DNA of 64,000 nucleotides from Symsagittifera roscoffensis. Its lineage: Eukaryota; Xenacoelomorpha; Acoela; Convolutidae. Made by a program: the position numbers and the translations under genes. Below are positions 48,682 to 59,139 of the stretch, one piece after another (positions within the stretch are counted from its first letter, which is position 1; each line of letters starts with the position of its first letter). The stretch is from the NCBI RefSeq assembly GCF_963678635.1, contig NC_087062.1, forward strand, positions 67,753,415 to 67,817,414. The letters are read 5' to 3'. A model generated the notes under the pieces. The model was not told the DNA's origin, made no database searches, and saw nothing but the letters and a program-made list of their open reading frames with translations.

Positions 48682-48776
48682 TCTGGAAATACCGCAATTT
48701 GGTCGCGGCGGTCTGAAAAATTCAGTTTTGATCGCGCCAGTCTGGAAATACCAAAATTTGGTCGCGACCGTCATTT
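48682..48776 (+). repeat. Short tandem array of TTTGGTCGCG units (left arm)
   Basis: About three ~30-bp units containing TCTGGAAATACC and TTTGGTCGCG(G/A)C. The same words recur inverted at 49468-49650. Confidence 0.55.
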
Positions 48777-49204
48777 TTGCTCAGTTTATTGAATGAAATT
48801 TATCTCTGATATTGCCAATAACCAGCACTGTTCCATCATTATTGTTCTAAAATTGCGAACTGATTTAGATTTTACTCTGCTCACTGTTGAAGAACCAGCA
48901 CACAGATTGTGATTGAGCACTCTGGAGTTTAACTGAAACAACACTGTTTAAACAGCACTGGACGACCAATTGGGGGCCAGCAATTTACAGCAGTATTTCT
49001 TATTATCAAATTAACACAGATCACACACCACTCTGAGCTTTTTGCAATCATAGATACAAACATATTCAACTTTCATGGGTAGTGAATTTTTACACTAGCT
49101 AGCTTAAGCGAGCGTAGTGTAATGGTACGTTTGTTTATTTGCATGAACCTAAGAACCAATTGTTGATCATGGCTCACTTACGACTTGTTGATAGCATGTG
49201 CTTT

Positions 49205-49470
49205 GAAATGCGATTGGTAATAAATTAACACAGTTAATGTTTTTTATTTCATTAAATGAACCAAAAAATTTTTTAATTAAAACAACAGTACAAAAATAAA
49301 AACTCGATTGCAGAAATTTCCCAACTCAATAAATCTCGCAAAAAACTTGAATTGCACATCTAATACATAATTAGGCCTCATGTTTCCCATTTTTTAGCTG
49401 TTTTGTTATATTCCAACTTTTTACAAGCAAAATAGTGCCTATTTGTATCGCAACAAGCATTTCGACCTTG
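49205..49470 (+). repeat. Family-C repeat, copy 2 (first half)
   Basis: TTAACACAGTTAATG, AAAACAACAGTACAAAAA, TCGATTGCAGAAATTTCC match copies 1 and 3. The second half continues at 49735-49945 after the inverted array. Confidence 0.5.
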
Positions 49471-49650
49471 CTGCGACTTAATTTTTGACCGCCGCGGCTA
49501 ACTTTTTGACCACCGCGACCAACTTTTTGAATACTGCGACTAATTTTCGGACCATCGCAACCAAGAAACGGTATTCCAAAGTTTGTCCGCGACTCAAAAT
49601 TCTGTCCAGACTATGGATTTTCGGTCGCGGAATTAACATTTCCGCGACCC
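49468..49650 (-). repeat. Degenerate ~21-bp tandem array (right arm, inverted)
   Basis: Units of AACTTTTTGACCACCGCGACC type at 49482-49563, continuing as GGTATTCCAAAGTTTGTCCG and CTGTCCAGAC. It is the reverse complement in kind of the 48682-48776 array, so the pair could form a ~0.9-kb foldback element. Confidence 0.5.
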
Positions 49651-49734
49651 GCAAAGGCGAAAAATTGGTTGAGTACCTCAACCCGTGTTGTGCCATTTTT
49701 GTTGACTCACTAAGACAATATAATAGCCTAAGTA

Positions 49735-49945
49735 GCTGCTTTAATTGTGGCTAGTGTCAGTACCAACGCATATGCGAGGTTCAATTTAGTAGCAGTAGTG
49801 CTGTTAGCCGTAGTGGTTTTAGTGATAGCACAGTTAGCACTAGTAGTGTTAGTAGAGCCACAGATGAGCAGTCAGCGTTAGATGCAATGAAAGGAGACCG
49901 TAAATCTTCTGGTCATAAGATCGTTTCCTTCAAGGCAAAGTTGTT
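49735..49945 (+). repeat. Family-C repeat, copy 2 (second half)
   Basis: TTAATTGTGGCTAGTGTCAG, CGCATATGCGAGG, GACCGTAAATCTTCTGGTCA align with the tRNA-like end of copies 1 and 3. Interrupted by short GTAGTGTTAGTAG-like repeats. Confidence 0.45.
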
Positions 49946-50079
49946 ATTTTTCAAGGCTAATTTTTACCTTTTCTTTTCATATATCAATTTGTACACTGCC
50001 TTTTTTGTCATTTTTTTGGCTAGTGTTTGCAAAGAGTTATGCAACTCATGCTAGCATATATTTTGACATTCAAGTTACA

Positions 50080-50495
50080 AGCATTCGCACAGTTGATGCG
50101 TTTTTCATTCCTCGAAATAATCGAAAAAAAAACAGTTTGGTTCAAACAACAGTGCCATAAAAAACTCGATTTTAGAAAATTTCCGACTAATTTTAATTGA
50201 AATTTTATTGAAAAGCATAATTTATACAAAACTTGACTTTATGCTTTCCAATTTCTTATACGCAAGTTAAGCGTGGATGCCAAATTTGTTATTTTCTAAC
50301 ATTTTAAAGGCACATTTGTGTCTGTTTGTATTTGGCGTCCCTTTTTCTGCATCGCATTTGCAATTTTATAGCATATAAAGCTGCTTTAATTGTGGATAGT
50401 GTTAGCAATACTTCAAGGGCCCGTGGAGCATATGCGAAAACAGGAAACTACAAACCTCTTGGCCGTAACATCGACTTTGCCAGAGCAAAGTTCTG
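50080..50495 (+). repeat. Family-C repeat, copy 3
   Basis: GATGCGTTTTTCATTCC, GGTTCAAACAACAGTGCCAT, GATAGTGTTAGCAA, ending GCCAGAGCAAAGTTCTG. Longest continuous copy besides copy 1. Confidence 0.55.
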
Positions 50496-50539
50496 TTTTT
50501 TACGGCTCTTTTTTAGCTGTTATCATTTTATAGAGCAAA

Positions 50540-51430
50540 AATGAAAACTGAGTGTTTGTCCAAGACCCTTAATTTGACTAAACATGTCGGTGGATACTGT
50601 TAACAAACTGAACGCTCTGCGGAGTTTTAGATCAAATCCTTAATCAGTTTTGCAATTGCCTTTTAGAGGAATCCATTAACATATTTAGTCATTTTTCAGC
50701 TGTGAGACGAAAACTCAGTTTTCACTTTTGGATTTGGCTAGTAGTTTTGCGGGTTCCACTTATAGTTGTTTTTAACTTTTATTTCTATTTGAGATAAACT
50801 TCTCGCAAAAAAGCAATTTGGTTCGTCATGTCACCAAAAAGCGGCGCAAACGAGAGAGGCAAGGCTGAACAAGCTGTCACGCATGTTCTCTTGAAAAAAG
50901 GATTCATCGACCGCTGCAGACTGCAGACCATGTGATGTCACCCGAATGCTGGGAATGTATTAGAGCCAATCAAAGTCTAGGCTAAACAAGAAACAGAAGT
51001 GTTTTCTCCCACTCTGGAGATTTATGACTTTGTGCGGGATACTTGCGAGGGTTTTCAAGCATCATTCGAACAGAACTGGATTGAGACAAAAATGAATGTG
51101 ATGATGAATACTCTTATTTCAAACAGAGCAAAGATACCTTGTTTTTCACTCAAATTCAAATAATTTTAGCACCAGGCAAGATAATTTTGCCATTTTCCGC
51201 GCCTGTACACATAACCGGCACAACAACAACGAGGCAGAATAAAAAACGAACAACGACCCGAAATTTGTCCTGAATGAGAACGATCAGAATGACGACTAGC
51301 AAGACGACGAAAAAAACGACCAGCAATACGGCTTGGTTTAAAAAGCAACCGGATACGAGCAGGCGCAAACAGGTACTGAATCATTCATCAATGACCAGTG
51401 ATCAGTCATCAATGACCATTTGTTCAATCA
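50540..51430 (+). other. Intergenic, no gene recognised
   Basis: Low-complexity AT-rich sequence. AATGACCAGTGATCAGTCATC-like short repeats at 51388-51440. No domain-bearing reading frame. Confidence 0.45.
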
Positions 51431-51555
51431 TCAATGACCATTTTGTTCAAAGGAGCCTGAAGACAAACCCGGATCGACAATATCATTGGCAATTGAAAAA
51501 AACGCCGTTGTCAATACGTCAATTGTCTTTGTGTAACTGTTCAACGACTGTAACC

Positions 51556-51755
51556 NNNNNNNNNNNNNNNNNNNNNNNNNNNNNNNNNNNNNNNNNNNNN
51601 NNNNNNNNNNNNNNNNNNNNNNNNNNNNNNNNNNNNNNNNNNNNNNNNNNNNNNNNNNNNNNNNNNNNNNNNNNNNNNNNNNNNNNNNNNNNNNNNNNNN
51701 NNNNNNNNNNNNNNNNNNNNNNNNNNNNNNNNNNNNNNNNNNNNNNNNNNNNNNN
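51556..51755. other. Assembly gap of 200 N
   Basis: Exactly 200 undetermined bases; the true length may differ. It cuts through a minus-strand retrotransposon, so reading frames shown across it are not real. Confidence 0.99.
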
Positions 51756-52294
51756 GTTGGAGGGTCGACAGTCCGGGTGGTTGCTTGGGAGGGTGTGGGT
51801 GCACTGAAAGGCGTGACTGGTGGACACCTCGGGCAGACGTAGTCTCTGTGCCATTCGGCCACAGTCCGAAGGCCGCTGCACCGCTGGTGAATCCAGGTTC
51901 CGCAGCAGTGGCACCATACGGTGGTGCCGCCTCCCCAGGTTTCAGTGCACACCGTGCAGGGGGATTTCAGTGTCTGAGGGCGTCTGGGTGGTCCAGGGTT
52001 TGGCTCGACGCCGGCTCTTAGTAGGAGGATGCGGATCAGACTCGCCGGCATAGGCTGATCAGATAACAAAAACCCGGCCGAGGGTCCCACGCATGGGCGC
52101 CCGGTGAGAGGAGTTTGACGTTGGTCTGCTGGTAGCAGAGGTCGGGTCGTCGCTTCCGATCCAGAGAGTTTGCAACCGGAGTCCTCGTGGTCCTCTGGTT
52201 GTTGGTCCCACCACAAAAAGGCTCTCTTCTTCCGGGACCAGAATAATTTTGTCAGGATAATCTGCGGAAGTACATTTGGCCCAACATCATCCAA
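51756..52294 (-). mobile_element. 5' part of a non-LTR retrotransposon ORF1 with 2A peptide and PHD finger
   Basis: On the minus strand the frame from 52294 contains a Met at 52051, then LIRILLLRAGVEPNPGP, a 2A-type ribosome-skipping motif (GxExNPGP; RAGVEPNPGP codes at 52018-51989) after a short hydrophobic stretch. A PHD-type finger follows: CTVCTETW, WCHCC, WIHQRC, DYVCPRCPP. Non-LTR elements of several invertebrates are known to start ORF1 with such a 2A. The Met at 52051 is the likely start, because the 2A then begins within 20 residues. The rest of the element is lost in the N gap, and no RT is visible on the other side. GC content is clearly higher than the surroundings. Confidence 0.8.
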
Positions 52295-52703
52295 TAAACT
52301 AAAATTGTTACTTCATATCCGGAAAACTGCACCCATTTTCATTCCATTTACTGAAAAACTCAATTCATCGCAACAACTGCAGATACATAGTTTCACTATG
52401 CAAAATAGTGAGATACTCAAATCATCTCAAAAACTGCAGATATCCAGTTTCGTCATCTCATACATTGAGATTTATACTGGAAATTTAAGGATAATGATTT
52501 TCGTTTTTGTCGACAAAACAGAAAATGCGGAAGATATTTTTGACGCCACCATGCGCTTGTGGCCTATCCTTGCCGGTGGGCGCTTCACCACTACTATTGG
52601 CGAAGGTAGCTTTAAAACAAAAAAATGTCTGGACGAAAGATAAAGAGAGAAAAAATAAATTGCATTTTATCCCATTTTCTGGAGACCTTTTTTGAAGTTT
52701 ATT

Positions 52704-52800
52704 TATTGAATTTAGTATAGAATCTTGCGTTCTTTATTTAGACATATCTTCTGTTCTTTAGTATAGAATATTGCGTTCTTTATTTAGACATATCTTCATG
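52704..52800 (+). repeat. Two-unit direct repeat of about 47 bp
   Basis: TTTAGTATAGAATCTTGCG and TTCTTTATTTAGACATATC occur twice in succession with one or two changes. Confidence 0.7.
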
Positions 52801-53109
52801 TTCTCAGCATTTTTCTCATCTCTCCGTCATGTAATGTCAAATTGACAAATTGGAGTAGATAAAGTTTCAAAGCAGTACTTTTCTATCAATTACAACAGAA
52901 TAATTTGTGATCGTAACTTTTCAATGCAGTCTCAGTAACTAACTGAATAATATAATTTTAGAGTCTAAAATAATAAGAAACAGTTTGTCAACACCAGAAA
53001 TTTTTGCAATATAATTCCTCGAAGGAGCGCTGAATCAAATTTTTGAGGTAGAGGTAGGTCCTTGACCAAGTTGAATCTTCCCAATAAAAATTACAAAAAA
53101 AACATCCGA

Positions 53110-53750
53110 GCCCCCTTTCTCCGTATCACTTATGTCTATCCTTTAAAAATTACGATGATGACACAGATGATTCAGATACTTCTGATGTCGAAGAGTGAGC
53201 GAAGACGAGGGCGAGGAGGAAGCCAGGTGAAAGGGCGAGGGTAAGACTGAAGGTGAGGAGGTCTAATCGCTGCTCCGTTTCCAATTGTTGGCCAACTGCA
53301 GCATTGAAGATTGAACTCAAAAGGCAGCCTTAAGGATCAACTCAGAATGTCAAACTATTTTTTGAAAATTTGCTTTTGACTAGATTATTAGAAAATTGAT
53401 TTTTCAGCAAAACAGTTAACTGGGCGGTGAATAAAACTGTTTACAAAAGCGAAATCACGAATTACACACCTCATTTTTTCGGATGAAGATGCTTCCCTTG
53501 ACTCTGTGAAATACGCTTAGAATGCTTTAAAATCAGAATTCAAACACGTCTAAGGACATGGGTACAAAGTTGTGGAACGAGAAGTCAAATTTATTAAGAG
53601 AGGTAAACGCAAACTTTATCTGGTATATATCTCAGTGAAACAACCAAGGAGCGCTGCTGGATGTGGATATTTTGAGAGCTGGGATGCAGTAATTATTGAA
53701 AGAGAAACAGCCGAAGAGGTAGAAATAACAAAACCGAAAAATTGATCAAA
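53110..53750 (+). pseudogene. Degenerate coding-like fragment, family unknown
   Basis: One reading gives YDDDTDDSDTSDVEE, a stop, then a basic Arg-rich stretch (about 53145-53270). Another gives KLYLVYISVKQPRSAAGCGY, FESWDAVIIERETAEEVEI, a stop, with in-frame stops upstream (about 53480-53745). Composition looks like broken coding sequence from a mobile element or processed pseudogene. I do not recognise a family. Confidence 0.3.
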
Positions 53751-54955
53751 TTGCTCATCAACATCTAAAAACAATTGTTTGTGTTTTACTCACTTTTTTC
53801 CTACTGTAATTTTTTATTTTCCGCTTAAAGTTTAACTTTTCAGTTTTGAGAAATCCTTTTCAGTTATTAGGAAATGGAACTCGGCAGTTATATCAGATTT
53901 CACGCGTTAAAAAACAGTATAAATTTTTTATTCAAAAACATAATTGAGCTTTATTTTATCTCCAATAGATTTGTCTCTATGGGACCTCTCCCCTAGAAAC
54001 ATCTCTCCTCAAAAAACCATTTAAAATCACTTTCATCTCATCTCAAATTTTGATAATTTGAAACCCCTCTGAACCCACTGAAGTCCCATTTAGTGATTTC
54101 ATTCGTTGATTCTGTTTCCAATTAGTTCTAAATACTACAGGGTACATCCAACGATTTAGTTAACAAACGATTTAAGATTCGTTTGTAGAGTTGCTTAAAA
54201 ATTCCGCACCGTCAGATAAAATGCTTTTAATTCTTCGTTTGCAAGAATTGTTTTAGTTCAGTTTAAAACAGTTTTGCGTAACCGACTCTGCGGAAAATTT
54301 GTGAAATCCGCTTACATTTGCGGATTCTGCTGACAAGTTTTTCGGACTTCGCAATCCTTTGCCGAATCCATTCGCATTCTGCGGAATCCGTTTACTCTTG
54401 CAGAATCCCGAGCAAATAGATATATTGGCTTCATACTGAATCCGCAACAAAAAAAATTGCCGACAGAATTCTTGTTACTGGTATTTGTACGCGGAATCTA
54501 CGGAACCATTGTAAGTGGAATCCACTTATGTTTTAAAACGTACACAGATTTGATTTTTTTTCTCTTCAATTTCGAGAGAGTAAAGCAAGCGATCAGGCTT
54601 ATAATAGGGTATCGAAATAACTTAAAGCTTACAATAACTTATTTTAAGCCGTAAAAATTTAGTTTTTTTCAGTAAACTTCAAAATTTTGAAAAAACTGCA
54701 AAGTCATGCGAAAACTTCGGACATTTTTATTCAAGTCATTTTTTGGTAAAAATTGTTTTCCAATTTGCTTATTTTACTATGGCTGTTGAATAATCCTAAG
54801 CTTTAGTTTTTCGTCAGATTCAAGTAGTTTTGAATTTTTCGGCCATAGTCTTGAAAAATATTTTTTCAACGTGGTGTCGTTTGTGTATGTGGTGTGATAA
54901 AAAAAAATCTGACAAAAAATTTGCGCAAAAAAAATCGTAATCAGGTTCTGAAATT
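53751..54955 (+). other. Intergenic, no gene recognised
   Basis: AT-rich. Between 54,285 and 54,450 a loose repetition of GCGGAATCCGC/GCGGATTCTGC-type words is visible. No domain-bearing frame. Confidence 0.4.
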
Positions 54956-55215
54956 TATCGAACGCATGCATCTAAGGTTTTGTTCTATGGACCAAGGGGA
55001 GGGGGTTGTTAGTTTCTTACCTTCGGTCATCTGTTGCCGACAATAAACAGGTGATACTAGAACAATGATAGCTGGTTTAACCGGCTATCATTATTCTAGT
55101 ATTACTTATTTGTTGTCAGCTACAATTGACCGCAGGTAAAAAACTAACAACTACTCCTTGGGATCGGATCTTATCTTGATCCATTGAGCAAAACCTTAGA
55201 TGCATGCGTTCGATA
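54956..55215. mobile_element. 260-bp palindromic (foldback) element flanked by TA
   Basis: The arms mirror each other: TCGAACGCATGCATCTAAGG at the left and its inverse at the right end. They meet near 55,085 at GATAGCTGGTTTAACCGG. TA precedes and follows, as expected for a Tc1/mariner-type MITE. The arms differ by scattered substitutions (for example GGGGGTTG versus the mirrored CAACTACTCC). Confidence 0.7.
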
Positions 55216-56013
55216 ACAGCATTCAGATGTTCAGGAAGAAGCTAAATTCTATATTTTTGGCTTAGGTTTCTTTTTCGTAAACGCTTCCAATCCAATCGCT
55301 TTGAATTTTAATAACCTCTCTTATCGCCTGTGGGCATTCACATATTTTTTGTTAACCGTTTGAGTTTTTGCATCATTTATTGTTTTTTTCCTCAGGTAGT
55401 GGATGTATACTCAATTCTTATCCATTCATCCGATGAGAGGGCTATTTGAAGTAACATGCTTTCAAAAGCAAAAACTGCCTCGATCTTATATTTTTTTTCA
55501 CTTGTTCTGTTTTCTGTGGCTGAATAGAAGTTTCGTTTTTGCTTCTATTAATACTTCTCCAGATTCCCCAGGGGACTATGAACCAACTTTTTGTTTAATC
55601 AGACAAATATTATATTTTTCATTGGAATATTTTCAGTCTAAACTTCGTGGTTTTCTAATTTATATGAGTTCAAATTTAAACCTTTTAGTTTCATTCAAAA
55701 ACTCAATTGAAATTGCGTTGTCTTGAAAATGCCTAAAACAATTCAACTAACATTTTCGGTGGCAAACGGAGCATTCCGAGCTTCACCCTTATATAAACGG
55801 CTTTGTTCAAACTCTCCTGCTGAAATTTCTGAATCAATTTTCCACCAATACAATTTTTAATTGATGGCTCTCTGCCTGGTTCTTGTTCAGTAAGGTTTTC
55901 AATACATAGAGATCCGTCAAGGCTCGACAAAGCAGTTTTTGTCGTTTGAGTTTTTCGAATTAAGGCTTTTTTGGCTGCTAATTTGAATCAAGATATGAAC
56001 TTGACAAGTTTTT
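55216..56013 (+). other. Intergenic, no gene recognised
   Basis: A 107-codon open frame at 55403-55726 has no recognisable domain and T-rich composition. Near 55,742-55,806 there is a diverged family-A 3' terminus (GCATTCCGAGCTTCACCC). Confidence 0.4.
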
Positions 56014-56209
56014 TTGTTCCAGCCATTGAAAATGGGGATGAACTTTGTAATTGCATGTAATTTAGTTGTTTGTTCAGATCATTTGGAAAATGGGGAAAAA
56101 CTTTGTATTTGAATAAGTTGTAGTTTTTTTGCTTGTCCATGCGAACCTAGGTGCGACAAATAATCATCCGAAAGTCTTAATGCTATATTTTGTTAAAGCA
56201 TTTTCAGTC
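56014..56209 (+). repeat. Family-A2 repeat, left piece, split by the LTR retrotransposon
   Basis: TTGTTCCAGCCATTGAAAATG, then TTAAAGCATTTTCAGTC at the junction. The match continues at 63721 (CAGTCGTGAGTCGAACG). Confidence 0.65.
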
Positions 56210-56427
56210 TAATAAAAGGTTCTAATTCTCTATGTAGATATGTACAACTAATGTACAATTACCTAAAAAAATTAAACAAATAAAATAGAGTGGTGTGAAA
56301 TTAAAACGTTCCAAAACTAACACTGAACCAACACACTATGATCGACCGATGGTCGTATCATGCAAAGTTGACAGGTATTTTATCAATACCAAAGATCATT
56401 AAGATAGACATAAAACAAATCACAACA
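56210..56427 (-). repeat. 3' LTR
   Basis: About 90% alike by eye to the other LTR, for example TAGACATAAAACA and ACACACTATGATCGACCGAT. Its outer end has lost the terminal TG/CA (plus strand TAATAAAAGG). Confidence 0.85.
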
Positions 56428-56438
56428 TTTCCCACTGG
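56428..56438 (-). promoter_or_regulatory. Polypurine tract
   Basis: Minus strand CCAGTGGGAAA directly before the 3' LTR start TGTTGTG, the usual primer for plus-strand DNA synthesis in LTR elements. Confidence 0.65.
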
Positions 56439-56823
56439 GAAAAAAATGAAACTACAAATTAACTAAACTAATTCTATATACACCCTTTTCCCCCTTCGAA
56501 GTAGGAAGAAAATTTTACAAACTGCGTCGAAAAATAGTACAGCAAGCAAAAATGGAATCTACAAATGAAATTTGATGTACAAAGAGTGAATATACAGAAT
56601 TTACAGTTATATAAAAAATTTACTAAATGAAAAATCACTAATCTTCAAGATGTACATTTAATATATACCAAGTTATCTATATTAAAGACGGTCAGTTAAA
56701 ATGAATACTATAAAAGTGAAAATAATGAGGAAAGTCTTGAAAAATTTTTGGCACTTTTAATTAAATCTTGAATCGAAATCGTCTAGACTGTGTTTCAGGT
56801 CTGTATCTGTTGTCGATGAAATA

Positions 56824-57105
56824 TCACTGGTTCCCTCTATATCGTCTTTTGTGTCGAATGTAAAGAGTGTCGGGGTAAAGAGGAGGATCCGAAGGGAAGG
56901 ATGTCTTTGTTAAGATTGTCTGAATTGGGGAGTGTCTTGCTCGTCCGGATGGGGTAGATTTCTGAGATGACCAGATTAGGGTAGTTTCTGCGACGAGGGT
57001 GGTTTTTGGTGGTGCCTCCGCAAGTGGTGTTAGGAGATCTGAAGGTGAAGTGACGGTGAAAGTTGCCTTCAGATAATTAAAACTGTCGTCCTGTACCGTC
57101 AACAC
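56824..57105 (-). CDS. Small ORF between pol C-terminus and 3' LTR
   Basis: 93 codons starting just after the stop of the 293-codon frame. Ser/Thr/Pro-rich, no domain recognised. May be a shifted continuation of the preceding ORF. Confidence 0.25.
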   Translation of the reverse strand: MLTVQDDSFNYLKATFTVTSPSDLLTPLAEAPPKTTLVAETTLIWSSQKSTPSGRARHSPIQTILTKTSFPSDPPLYPDTLYIRHKRRYRGNQ

Positions 57106-57118
57106 TTGAGCGGTCTGA

Positions 57119-58000
57119 TCATTTTTTCGGTCGATCTCCGAAGATTTTCGGGGTCCCCACGTTTCTGCGCGGTCTAGATTGTCTCGGTTGATGTTCTACT
57201 GGGGAAGGTTCTACCGGGGTACTGTCCCGCAGAATTGGGTTAATTTCCGAGCCTTTGATTGTCACTGCGTCTGGCACGTCCATGACCATAGGGTGTTCTG
57301 TGGAACCAGTGAGGTTAGGCCTAGTTGGTTGGATATGGTCATCACCTGTAAAACGTAACCTTTGGTTGGATCCCGAGTCGGCTTGTTGGCTAAGCGGTTC
57401 ATTATTAATTGTCATGTCGTCGAAATAGTCGTCTACTATTACCTCCCAAGAGTTTAAGTTCAAAGATGACGAGGAACCTGAGGTGTTACGTGAAAGATCG
57501 TGCTTAACTAATGGGTCTGTCGACGGTCCGGACACTTGAGTAGGCCTATCCGTTCTTGAATTGCCTTGCATAAGCTGAAATTGGTCTGTCCCAGTAGTCT
57601 TCTTTGGTGGAGATGGATTCCTCTTTCCTGCTAAACTCAAAGGTATAGTTAGATTGTGCGAGATGGGTGATTGATTCACGACAATTTTCCTACGACCGGG
57701 AAGTAGTTTTCCTTTGTAGGCCTGGTCTGATTTCCGTAAAATGTTGCCATTATCAAAAGTTATGGTAAGCTCAGATGAGTCGATGATATCGTCCTTTACA
57801 AGATTAAAATAAGTTTCCCCGTTTTTTCTGTTGGCAGCCCTTCTATAGTATTTACCTCCAGAGACCAGGACTAGTTTCTTCGTCGATCTTGAGTCTTTAC
57901 CCGGATTATGCACTTCTGGTACGGGAGTCCTTGGAATTGTAAGGGCTAGCGGTATGTTGTCTTCGAAGTCGGATTGAGTGCCCATGTCAGCGTCCGTCAA
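57119..58000 (-). CDS. Intact 293-codon ORF at the 3' end of the Gypsy element
   Basis: Begins MTDADMGTQSDFEDNIPLAL. It includes a basic patch (LVLVSGGKYYRRAANRKNGE), an acidic motif (WEVIVDDYFDDM) and ends RQSRPRRNVGTPKIFGDRPK. It sits where the integrase C-terminal region or a third ORF is expected; the Arg/Pro-rich end resembles Gypsy pol C-termini. It is the only long uninterrupted frame of the element. No envelope-like signal peptide or membrane segment seen. Confidence 0.5.
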   Translation of the reverse strand: MTDADMGTQSDFEDNIPLALTIPRTPVPEVHNPGKDSRSTKKLVLVSGGKYYRRAANRKNGETYFNLVKDDIIDSSELTITFDNGNILRKSDQAYKGKLLPGRRKIVVNQSPISHNLTIPLSLAGKRNPSPPKKTTGTDQFQLMQGNSRTDRPTQVSGPSTDPLVKHDLSRNTSGSSSSLNLNSWEVIVDDYFDDMTINNEPLSQQADSGSNQRLRFTGDDHIQPTRPNLTGSTEHPMVMDVPDAVTIKGSEINPILRDSTPVEPSPVEHQPRQSRPRRNVGTPKIFGDRPKK

Positions 58001-58249
58001 AGTAGCCGTCTTCCGCGCCGTCGTGCAACTCCTAATTTCTGCTCTCTTGGTCGGATAGAATTGTTTTTCTTTTATCTAAATGGTTATCGAGGGCAATCAG
58101 ATTTTTCCAACTAGTGTTAGCCGTTCTATTAAAATGTTTCTCGAACGAAGTACAACCGATTGCAGTTTGTTTTGTAATTCTGAGGTTCCAGATAGTTTTT
58201 TCGATCGAAAAATTTAAAGAACTTTTGGTAAATCAAAGGACATACATGG

Positions 58250-58990
58250 CTAATAATTTGGACTTTACAGTATATACAAGTCTTTCCACAAGCCCATTGA
58301 TCTATGATTGCCGAATGTACAGTAAAGAATTTCGATGTTACCTTTTTCACAGAAGGATTTAAAATCGTGTGATGAAAAACACGATCCATGGTCGACTCTA
58401 ATTTTCCTTGGAAATCCGTGAAGGCAATAACTGTTTTACAATGAGATAACTACGTTCGAAGTGGTATTTTTGACTATCTTCGCCGGTGGAAACTTAGGAA
58501 AGCGGTCGATGCACAAGAGAATATAATTTTTCCTCCAAAATGTCTTCAAAAGTCCTGCGCAGTCCAGGTGTATTTCCTCGTTTGCGAACGTCAACGTGGG
58601 TAGTTTTGTAGTATGGTCCGTACCAAGTAAAACTTTGAGGTTCTTACCGGCTTTCAAATTTTGGTTACAAGAATTCCCGTGATGGTAAATCTCTCGGTAG
58701 ATATGGGGCCACCAAATGTATTCTGCTAGAAACTTCATTCCGAATTAGCCTGGATGGGTCTCGTGAAGCATTGAACTGAAGGTTCCCCTAATGGTCGCCG
58801 GTACGTTTAGCTTATTATCTAAGAATTATAAGTCATCTCTTACCTGAAGGTCCTTTGTGAAGGTTTTCATATACTCTCCGTGGATGCCCATTGGTCGTCC
58901 GGTCTTTTTGTGTCTATGAGGTCCCAAATAATTTTGTCCTCTCTCGTCATCAGTTGTAGTAGTCTCTTGGAGCAGTAGTCTTTGGGCAAT
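58250..58990 (-). pseudogene. Integrase region of the Gypsy element, frameshifted
   Basis: HETHPG and EYIWWPHIYREIYHHGNSC form the N-terminal zinc-binding part (second Cys pair incomplete). EEIHLDCAGLL and YILLCIDRFPKFPPAKIV belong to the catalytic core. Short remnants matching the DHGS and ERL regions follow in other frames down to about 58,250. Confidence 0.75.
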
Positions 58991-59139
58991 AACGGAGAGT
59001 TGGGCAGTGTTAAGTGAGCTTTAAATCTCTTCAGCAGATTTGCGTGATCATCCGGGATTTGGTCTTTTTTCAATTTTAGAGAAATGTTGCGTTCTTCTGG
59101 AATAATAAGTCGTGGTCCGGTAATGTCTTCCATTTTTTT

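Noticed and set aside
51274-51807. Frames spanning the N gap (both strands)
   Set aside because: The N run is of arbitrary length, so continuity of any frame through it is meaningless.
57119-58000. Envelope-like gene in the LTR retrotransposon
   Set aside because: The 293-codon frame has no signal peptide, transmembrane segment or Cys pattern; it is better seen as a pol C-terminal or accessory ORF.
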